Of a stretch of 64,000 nucleotides of DNA, positions 56,586-64,000 are shown piece by piece. The number at the start of each line of letters is the position of its first letter. Position 1 is the first letter of the stretch. Source of the stretch: Leptobrachium leishanense (taxonomy: Eukaryota > Chordata > Amphibia > Anura > Megophryidae); assembly GCA_009667805.1 (NCBI GenBank), contig CM019069.1:95019204-95083203 (forward strand). The letters are read 5' to 3'. The position numbers and the translations under genes are program-made. The notes under the pieces were generated by a model. The model saw nothing but the letters and a program-made list of their open reading frames with translations. It searched no databases and had not been told where the DNA came from.

Positions 56586-57594
56586 TGTAGCGCCCACTCC
56601 CAGAGGAGCCGCTGAATTTGAACCTCGGGTCAGTCTCCCTGCACTAGGGAATAAATATACTCCAGCACCGTCGTGGATTTTATAAATTATATAGTTTACT
56701 GGATAAACTGGCATATAGTGAGTAACACGGTATACGTGTATATATATTTACAGTACTTCGTAATGCGGGAAACGCGCAGCGAAAAAGAAATACAATACTT
56801 CGTAATGCGAGAAACGCGCAGCGGAAAAGGAAAAAAGTATTTTTAACCCCCTTTGTGGTTGGAGTGTGAGTCCCGTACAGGTTATGTCCCAAGGAATGTA
56901 TGTGTATGTGTGTATTGGTACCCGGGTACAATATTCAACTGGCCAGTGAATTATTTATGAGGTATCTTCGACTAGTCACGTTGGGGCCCTGTGGGTTTTG
57001 AAGAAACTGCAGCGTACTTTAGTATTTTACAACGGCCTGGAAGGCCTCTCACCCATCCGCCAGATACTCTGTGCTCCGCTCGACCCAGGACGTCTCTCCA
57101 CTCGATTTTGACTGGGATTCTCTGTGTCACCGGATCCGCTGTCTTGCTTGTCTGTATCTGCCACAAGATGTCCAGCTCACCGCCTGCACTCCCTGTTAGA
57201 TCGATCTGCGGTTCTCCTAACTCGGGGTCCTCCAGCTTACTCTGTATCAGTGTGGGTTATTGCGGTGGATCACTGGGTCTTCGTGTAATAAGAAGGAAAA
57301 ACCCGGTCTCCAGTTCTGTCAGGCCGCACCTGCACTCCGGCCTGGTCGTGATCACTTTCAGCTACACTGCGTCTTACTCCTCTCCCTCCTCGGCGCGCTC
57401 TGCCAGCTCTTTCCACGAGGCTGAGGATGTCAGTCTCTCTCTCCCCACCCACTTCCTGTATTCACCGCAAAGCATGCTGGAAAATGTAGTACAGTTCTTT
57501 CCTTGGTTGTCCAGCATTAATCCACCAGTCTCTGTCTCCCTCTGGTGGCCATTGTAAGTAAATGCAGCAGAACAGTCTTTTTAACAGCGCTACA
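56586..57594. repeat. Solo-LTR-like insertion (1.0 kb) inside the hAT
   Basis: The ends TGTAGCGC and GCGCTACA are perfect 8-bp inverted repeats with TG...CA limits. ATTT flanks both sides (56582-56585, 57595-57598), giving a 4-bp duplication. AATAAA lies near 56650, and a TATATATATTT stretch near 56740 could be a TATA region. A solo LTR fits best. A DNA transposon with 8-bp ends is the alternative. No coding sequence was recognised. Confidence 0.6.
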
Positions 57595-58072
57595 ATTTCA
57601 TAAGATAATTTAAATTAAGAGGGTGTGATAAGGGGCGGAGTTCAGGGCAGGGTAGGTGGGGCAACTGGTGGAGAGTAACTCTTAAAGTCTGGCTAGTAGC
57701 TTGGGAGTTGACATTTTGAGCCCTGGCCTAGGCTATAAGAAGATTGTCAAGACCCTGAAACTGAGCTGCAGCATGGTGGCCAAGACCCTACAGTGGTTTA
57801 ACAGGACAGGTTCCACTCAGAACAGGCCTCACCTTGTTCGACCAAAGAAGTTGAGTGCACGTGCTCAGCATCATATCTAGAGGTTGTCTTTGGGAAATAG
57901 ACATATGCGTGCTAGCAGAGGTTGAAGGGGTGAGGGGGTCAGTCTGTCCGTGCTCAGACTATGCGACGAACACTGCATCAAATTGGTCTGCATGGCTGTT
58001 GTCCAAGAAGTAAGCCTCTTCTAAAGACGATGCACAAGAAAGCCCGCAAACAGTTTGCTGAAGACAAGCACA

Positions 58073-59422
58073 CAGGGCCGGCCCAAGCCACTGTGCAGCC
58101 TGGAGCGAAGGATGAAATGCTGCCCCCCCAAAAAAAAAATACGTGACATGTATGAGTATCACAGAGCCCCACAGCAATAAAACTCACAGTAATGTGCGGT
58201 GTGTATGAGCAGATCACAGAATCCACAGCAATAAATCTCATATTAAACTCACAGTAACATGCCGTGTGTACGAGTATCAGAGTGCCACATATCCTGGGCC
58301 CACTGTCACACACAGACACAGTCACACAAACCTATCCACACATCCAGATACAGACACACAAACAGGCGAATCCCATAGGTTTCAATACAAAATGATAATC
58401 GTTATATATATATATATATATATATTTTATTTTTTTTAAGACAGTTTCTTTTCAGCGACAAACCATTTTTTTGTACTTTGCACAACACCTTTTTGTATTT
58501 TTTAGATGAAGTTTTAGTTTCTCTGCTTTTTAAACGGCGTTTAGTTTTTATTCTGTACCAGACCTTTATTTTAGTATTTTTTAAAAGAACCTTTTTTTAT
58601 TATGTAGACACATTTTAGGACTTTTTATTGGTTTAAAAACCTATTAGGCGACTAGGAGAGTTCTGTTTTTTTTTTTGGGGGGGGATTGACTGAGTATGTC
58701 ACTCACGATTCAAGCAGAGCAGCAGAACTCTTCTTGAAGGCAGTGACTCCAGTTTCGTGCGGGAGGCTGACTCCTCGGCCTGTTTCTCATGGTCACTCCA
58801 GTCCGATGGAGGCTGTCACGGATTCCTTCCCAAGGGCAGCAGCAGCACCACAGGCACATGAAACGTGGCGCTGGCGCACTGAGTCAAGAAGGAGGAGTCA
58901 GGACCAGAATCCATCGGTCTCAGGACTGCTCCAGCTTCTCCTCTCCGGATGCAAATGAACTCCGCACCGCGGCCCACTGCAAAATGGGCGGCCGCAGCCT
59001 GTGCAAGGGTCGCTCACAGTCCGGACAACAATTGGCGATCCCTGCACCCAAGCATGCACTGCCGGGCGCTGATTCCTTAATCCTCCGTTACAATGGACTG
59101 CTGCAGCGTGCCTCCCAGTCCCAGATACATATCACAAGGCTGGGAACAGCATGCTGCTGTGTGTGACGCACAGCAGCCGCGTGATATGTAGCTGGGCGGC
59201 ACGCTGCAGCAGGATGAACTATCATAATGAAAGATTAAGAAATTGGAGGCGGCGGCTGGCAAGGGTGGGTGTGTTACCTGAAGCGGCCCCTACCAACTCT
59301 CGGGCTATTAATTTAAATACTTTCTACAGCGGCCAGTCCGGCCCTGGCAGCAAAATGCCGCCCCTGTCAAAGGGCCGCCTGGCGCCGTTGCTCCACCCTG
59401 CTCCATGGGTGGGCCGACCCTG
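58073..59422. mobile_element. hAT-type insertion (1.35 kb) in the Tc1, 8-bp duplication CAAGCACA
   Basis: The ends CAGGGCCGGCCCA and TGGGCCGACCCTG are inverted repeats, flanked by CAAGCACA on both sides (58065-58072, 59423-59430). The interior contains GGCGAATCCCATAGGTTTCA (58365) and a T-rich ladder, which also occur in other MITEs of the window. There is also a TA microsatellite at 58403-58427. Open frames in the GC-rich second half have no recognisable motif. Confidence 0.85.
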
Positions 59423-60245
59423 CAAGCACACTAAGGACATGGATTACTGGAACCACTTCCTGTCGTGATGAGACCAAGATAAACCTATTTGGTTCAGATG
59501 GTGTCAAGAGTGTTGGCGGCAACCAGGTGAGGAGTACAAAGACAAGTGTGTCTTGCGTACAGTCAAGCATGGTGGTGGGAGTGTCATGGTCTGGGGCTGC
59601 ATGAGTGCTTCTGGCTCTGGGAAACTACAGTTCATAGAGGGAACCATGAATGCCAACATGTACGGTGCCACACTGAAGCAGAGCATGATCCCCTCCATTC
59701 GGAGACTATGCCGCAGGGCAGTATTCCAACATGATAACGACCCCAAACACACCTCCAAAATGACCACTGCCTTGCTAAAGAAGCTGAGGGTAAAGGTAAC
59801 GGACTGGCCAAGCATGTCTCCAGACCTAAACCCTATTGATCATCTGTGGGGCATTCTCAAACGGAAGGTGGAGGAGCGCAAGGTTTCTAACATTCACCAG
59901 CCCCGTGATGTCGTTATGGAGGAGTGGAAGAGGACTCCAGTGGCAACCTATAAGCTCTGGTGAACTCCATGCTCAAGAGGGTTAAGACAGTGCTGGAAGA
60001 TAATGGTAGCCACACAAAATATTGACACTTTGGGCCCAATTTGGACATATTCACTTAGCTGTGTACTCGCTTTTGTTTCCAGCGGTTTAGACCTTAATGG
60101 CTGTGTATTGAGTTATGTTGAGGGGACAGTAAATTTGTAGCATTGTAGCAAAGTGTAATTTCTTCAGTGTTGTCACATGGAAAGACATAATAAAAGATTT
60201 ACAAAAATATGAGGGTGTACTCACTTCTGTGAGATAATGTATATA

Positions 60246-60570
60246 TCAGGGGTGTGTAGGCACACTTACAGGTATATAATAGGGGTGTGTGGATGCACGT
60301 ATAGGTGTGTGTAGGTATATAATAGGGGTGGGTAGACACACATAGGTATATAATAGGGCTGTCTAGGTGCATGTATAGGAATATAATAGGGGTGTGTAGG
60401 CGCACGTATAGGTATATAATAGGGGTGACAAGGCGAACATGTAGATATATAATAGGGGTGAGTAGGCACACGTATGTATTTAATACGGGTATGTAGATGC
60501 ACGTACAGATGTAAAATAGGGTTGTGTAGGCGCACATCTAAGTATATAATAGCGGTTTGTAGGCATATGT
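60246..60570. repeat. Minisatellite of about 33 bp, 9-10 units
   Basis: Units resemble TAGGGGTGTGTAGGCGCACG followed by TATAGGTATATAA. The array starts directly after the right end of the Tc1 element. Minus-strand Tyr/Ile/Pro-rich frames are repeat artefacts. Confidence 0.88.
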
Positions 60571-61392
60571 ACATTGGTTTGAGTTAAGGGGTGCATATCA
60601 AGGTGTGTATAAATATATCTGTGTATTTGTGTGCCTGTATAGACAAAAGTGGGCTGCTCACTTTAAAATGCCCAGGCCTATTTTGTCCTAGTCTTTTGTC
60701 CCAGTCCAGGCCGGCAAGATAATTTCACCTGAAACACGCCAACAACCTAACACTTTCCAATACAACTGGTCTGCTCCCAAAGCAGCATCTGCCCTGTTAT
60801 TTTAAAAAAAAATGTTGTACCCCCCCAACAAAAAAAACATGTTTCACATGCTTTTTCAAAGATGTAAAGGGAACCATGATTCAAATGGTAGTTAATAAAT
60901 ATACTGTATATATAGGGTATAACTGGACATTACAAAATAGCCTCTTAATAAAGTTTATAAAAAATTTTAGCAGTTGTTTAAGCCATTTACTTACTTATTT
61001 TTACTTACTTATTTTTTTACATATTCAAGTCCATTTACTTACTTTCTACCAACAAGTAGTTAATCATAAGTATTTAACAGCCTTCTGTATCTTGCTAATG
61101 ATATTGTATCATTCTTTACTTTCTGGTTTAGGGCAAAGGTGGAAGTGTTTCTGTGTTACATGCAGTATTAATGAAAAGGAGGAGGTTGAGACTGACAGAC
61201 GGTACAGAGATATATCACTCAACCATTATTTGACAGCAGGCTTGTCGTGCCTTGACACAAGCTCTGCAGGCAGTTCCTTTGACCTCAAAACATTTGTGTA
61301 TACACTCTATGAGTAAGTTCCACCATGCTCACAAGAAAACAGTGTAACCATCACACATAAGGATCCACCATCCTGGGATCCCATATGTATCT
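60571..61392. other. No gene established; weak plus-strand exon-like segment at 61133-61312
   Basis: TTTCTGGTTTAG before 61133 and GTAAGT at about 61313 resemble splice sites around about 60 open plus-strand codons. The peptide (starting QRWKCFCVTCSINEKEEVET) has no recognised domain and lies opposite to the PX exon's strand. Treated as chance. Confidence 0.25.
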
Positions 61393-61395
61393 TAA

Positions 61396-61960
61396 GGCCT
61401 CATTCACACTGATACGCTTTGCGCACGTACGTGCGAATTGTACTATATGCAACATATGCAAATAAATGGCTCCATACACACAGCCACGTATGGAGCCATA
61501 TAGTTGCATTGCGTAAACGCACGTAAAAACAGAATGGAACCGAGCTGCATCCCGGCACCGTTTTTAAGTGTGGTTACGCAGTGTATCCGTACAGTAAAGT
61601 TTTCAGTTTTAAAAACTAAAAAATAAAAACTCTTTCCTGGATATCCTGAGAACCTCTGTGACATCATGGAATGGGTCCAGAATCGATGCTTGGATAGCCT
61701 TTCAGATTCTCTTAAGCGTCCCTGCTGCCTCAACAACACAAGCAATATTAAATGGTTCATCAACTCATTAGGGGGGTCAATCTTTGCTATCACACCACAG
61801 CTAATAGCAGCTAGTACATGAGGCAGAGAACACTCTCTAGGAACAACAGGACACAAACAATTATGCATTCTGGGATTATAAACACTCCAAACTCATATAC
61901 GCATATATGCGCATACACGTAATGTTCAATTTTGCTCTTGTGTTGTGTGTGAATGACGCC
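61396..61960. mobile_element. PIF/Harbinger-type MITE with TAA duplication and a possible transposase remnant
   Basis: The ends GGCCTCATTCACACTGATAC and GTGTGAATGACGCC are inverted repeats, flanked by TAA (61393-61395, 61961-61963). A minus-strand frame (61868-61443, 141 codons) includes RLSKHRFWTHSMMSQRFSG. The RFWTH pattern resembles the RRRFWVHP segment near the N-terminus of Harbinger transposases. This suggests deletion derivation from an autonomous element, but it is a weak similarity. Confidence 0.75.
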
Positions 61961-62296
61961 TAAAACTGTAACAACCGTTCAGGAAAAAAGACAAACAGAT
62001 TGAGAGCACGGATACTATAGAAATCTTCATTACCAAACAATTAAACCAATAAAAAAAACTTGAGAAAGGAAGACTACCCACAAATGTGTCTATTTGAAAT
62101 AAACATCATATTCAAGTCCAGTACTCGAGCTCTTAACAACATCCATGGCAGCACCCTGGAGTAGTTGTACTGCCACTTACTTGGTCGGCATGCATGAAAT
62201 CAGCACTCTGCTATGTGTTTCGCCCCTCCCTTCATCTGATGTTCCTTTGACCTCATCCTCTAATATACTACAGGTTTGAGAAACACTGATCTAGAG

Positions 62297-62480
62297 CAGT
62301 GGTTCCCAACTGCAGTCCTCAAGTACCCCTAGCAGGCCAGGTTTTCCAGATATCGGAAGCACAGCACAGGTGATATGATTTGCTGCTCAGTGATTAAAAG
62401 ATTCAGTCTGCATTTCCCCAAGGTAATCCTTATAACGTGACCTGTTAGGGGTACTTGAGGACCGCGGTTGGGAAACACTG
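62297..62480. mobile_element. Charlie-type hAT MITE
   Basis: The ends CAGTGGTTCCCAACTGC and GCGGTTGGGAAACACTG are inverted repeats, flanked by ATCTAGAG (62289-62296) and ACCTAGAG (62481-62488), 7 of 8 matching and close to nTCTAGAn. Exactly the length (184 bp) of the copy at 48730. Confidence 0.88.
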
Positions 62481-62536
62481 ACCTAGAGGAATGGGACACA
62501 TCTGAGCTAAATCTTATTGAGTGTATATCAAGTTAA

Positions 62537-62823
62537 CCTCTTAACGCGGGGGTCACAGCGTGGGAGGCAGGTGGGCCGGAAACCCTCTATGGTGGCATAG
62601 CATACCCCGCAGCTCTTAGTCAACTCCCCGGTCAGTCTGCCTTCCCTGGTTCCAATCGTCACAATTGGCTGCAGGCGGGACTGCCAGAACGCGAGAAGCC
62701 TGCCTACAGCCAATTACGGTGCTCGGCTACCAGCAACAAAGGCAGGGCAGGGGAGTAGCCAAAGAGCCGCAGGCGTGCTATGCCGTCCTTCAGCGTTCAG
62801 GCCTGCCTGGCGGCAGCAAGGAG
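62537..62823. mobile_element. Short TTAA-type MITE relic
   Basis: It starts CCTCTTAACGCGGG after TTAA (62533-62536) and ends GGCAGCAAGGAG before TTGA, a decayed TTAA. The interior has a long inverted pair (CTTCCCTGGTTCC and nearby GGCTGCAGGCGGG / TGCCTACAGCC). Similar in size to 34323-34626. Confidence 0.45.
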
Positions 62824-64000
62824 TTGAAGAAAGTATACAATATTAGCATAAGACCTCTGGAGAGAAAAAAAAAATGAGCCAAACAAATGAAAGAGTCTGA
62901 ATACTTTATGAATGCAGTTTAAATATAGGAATAGGAAATCGTTTATGTATCTACAATGAATCTGCCAATTGGGAAAACATAGAAATCTATGCAATATATT
63001 TAAAGATCTGTAATTGTAGATGACATTTACCTTTTATCAGTCTTTATTGTAGGACTATAATTAGGCAACTGAAAGAATAGAATAAAGAGCATTCTCCTAC
63101 TATTTTTTATTTTAACTGAAAGAAAACACTTGAAAACTAAAATCATATTCTAGTTCCAGTATCCCAAAACAACAGTTTGTCAAATTAACTGTTATTATCC
63201 ATTTTTGCCCACAGTTCTTAGATGTAAGATATGTTTAGAAGCAATATTTTAAGATTATATGTCCCTATTGTCTAAGTAATATTTTCATTTTTTCCCCCAT
63301 GTCTTCTAACTCTGCTATGACTGGCTCTGCAATACCCTCTGCACCTGTGTCTTTGTCAAGTGTTCTTTGTACAGGCTACAATGATATTTTGGCACCTTGT
63401 TCTCATACTTTCATTCTACAACAGAGAACATGGGCCATGTATAAATAGCAACTTATGTTGGGACAATAAAGAAAGCATGGTGATAAAAAGGGCTCTATCT
63501 TGTCAATAGCGAAGCCATCAAACAACTGGAGACCACTTACTCATTATTTCTGCTTTTATGTTTTGAAAATCAATTCCAGGCTGTCAACGGAACACACTAG
63601 ATTTGGCATTTCAATGGCTCCTTTGGGGCCCATCGAAAGCTGGAAAGTGACTGCAATTGCTCTAACGGCAAAACAACTAAACAGCAGTCTCTCAGCTCCC
63701 CGAGACCATTATCATCCTGAACATTCAGGTGATCATAAATGGCTATGCATTAGTCATCATCTACTTATCCTCCATTAAAATCAGCCCAGATCTAGGAGAT
63801 GATGTCTTTTTAAAAATGGTTTATACAACATTGCTTAGAAAGTCTGATTTACTCCATCAATACAACAGTTTATTGGTATTGGAGGTGCCAGGAAGTAATG
63901 TGCTGTTTGTAGAGCTTCTATTCTTGTCATTAATGAACGTATGCCAATTCTCAGCAATGTATCTACCCCTGCAATTAGACGTTAACAACAACCTATGCAA
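62824..64000. other. Intronic sequence; last 0.5 kb may be conserved non-coding DNA
   Basis: No coding or repeat signal. From about 63480 to 64000 the composition is balanced with no simple repeats and no termini. Words such as TCATCCTGAACATTCAGGTG and ATGCATTAGTCATCATC look like the style of vertebrate conserved non-coding elements. This is a composition judgement only. Confidence 0.35.

Larger units (their letters stand above)
54500..57725. mobile_element. hAT-type insertion (3.2 kb) in the Tc1, 8-bp duplication GCCTAGGC
   Basis: The ends CAGGGGTCAATATTTTC and its counterpart GACATTTTGAGCCCTG form imperfect inverted repeats. GCCTAGGC flanks both sides (54492-54499, 57726-57733). The duplication is itself palindromic with central TA, as preferred by the Buster branch of hATs. 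The interior has a 506-bp palindrome, a minisatellite and a solo-LTR-like insert, but no transposase. Confidence 0.87.
54435..59963 (+). pseudogene. Tc1 transposase relic split into three pieces
   Basis: ATG at 54435 begins MAKELSEALKKRIVTLHKDG, a typical Tc1 N-terminal helix. It resumes at 57734 with YKKIVKTLKLSCSMVAKTLQ, and again after 59431 in shifting frames. The last 136 codons (59553-59963) are open and contain VKHGGGSVMVWGCMSASGSG, QHDNDPKHTS (second catalytic acid, residue 61) and LNPIDHLW. Residue 96, where Tc1 proteins have glutamate, is aspartate with the normal 34-residue spacing. Frameshifts and stops occur in the middle third. It is older than the Tc1 at 49178. Confidence 0.85.
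54084..60239 (+). mobile_element. Older Tc1 element expanded to 6.2 kb by two hAT insertions
   Basis: The left end CTCTATCTCAAAGAACTGAG and right end (reverse complement) CATTATCTCACAGAAGTGAG are inverted repeats next to TA on both sides. Inverted similarity continues through GAAGAAATTACACTTTGCTA. The Tc1 sequence lies at 54084-54499, 57734-58072 and 59431-60239. Removing the inserts (54500-57725 and 58073-59422, each with one target copy) leaves about 1.56 kb, the usual Tc1 size. Confidence 0.88.

Noticed and set aside
57270..57557. Open frames in the GC-rich part of the 56586-57594 insert
   Set aside because: Short, overlapping on both strands, no motif; consistent with LTR sequence.
59151..59468. 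Plus-strand open frame in the second hAT insert as a captured host exon
   Set aside because: No recognisable domain and it crosses the insert boundary into frameshifted Tc1 sequence.
61133..61312. Exon-like segment with TTTAG and GTAAGT borders on the plus strand
   Set aside because: About 60 open codons with no recognisable domain and on the strand opposite to the only host exon. Kept only as a note; RNA-seq would settle it.
1..64000. tRNA, rRNA or other structured RNA genes
   Set aside because: No cloverleaf-like A/B boxes with a matching acceptor stem and no rRNA core words were noticed by eye. A tRNAscan/Infernal run would be decisive.

Overview
The window looks like a large vertebrate intron, probably from an amphibian (most likely a frog), filled with nested transposable elements. 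Only one piece of host coding sequence could be recognised: a 141-bp, phase-0/phase-0 exon on the minus strand (42717-42857). It encodes the middle of a PX domain that best fits sorting nexin SNX29, a gene known for very long introns. I found no other exon, no rRNA or tRNA gene and no CRISPR array. The organism call rests on the vertebrate-type PX exon and the repertoire: Tc1/mariner, hAT, piggyBac-like TTAA elements, PIF/Harbinger MITEs, a Helitron, an L2/CR1-like LINE and a Ty3/Gypsy chromovirus. This DNA-transposon-heavy mix is typical of anuran genomes. The species is not determined.

Layout. 1-4814: minus-strand Ty3/Gypsy chromovirus (chromodomain, integrase, RNase H, RT, protease, gag, 5' LTR), cut by the window start and inactivated. 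5.3-7.2 kb: LINE 3' fragment and a Harbinger-like MITE. 8.9-14.0 kb: a TA-flanked MITE, a CpG-rich MITE and two TTAA elements made of successive hairpins. 15.6-17.75 kb: hAT element carrying another hAT and an orientation-flipping minisatellite. 20.3-21.5 kb: third TTAA hairpin element. 21.6-28.8 kb: hAT relics with a retrotransposon-like insertion and a Harbinger MITE, a second hAT, and a non-autonomous Helitron carrying giant palindromes and a minisatellite. 29-36 kb: scattered MITEs. 36281-42353: complete 6.07-kb hAT with an exact 8-bp target duplication and a broken BED-finger transposase gene. 42.7 kb: the PX exon. 43.2 kb: solo LTR. 44.0-46.3 kb: a four-layer nest (Charlie-type MITE > hAT > TTAA element > Harbinger MITE). 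46.7-47.9 kb: fourth full-length TTAA hairpin element. 49.2-50.8 kb: a nearly intact Tc1 element. 54.1-60.2 kb: an older Tc1 split by two hAT insertions, one containing a palindrome, a minisatellite and a solo-LTR-like insert. 61.4-62.8 kb: three more MITEs. The last 0.5 kb and 52.5-53.1 kb look single-copy and could be conserved non-coding sequence.

The genes do not form an operon or pathway. The window is a stratified record of insertions into an intron. In many cases the target-site duplication can be read exactly (TA, TTAA, TTA/TAA, 8-bp hAT, 5-bp LTR, 12-bp TPRT-like), which fixes both the element class and the relative order of insertion. All transposase and pol genes seen carry at least one disabling lesion. 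Class assignments come from termini, target duplications and motifs read by eye; no database search was run.
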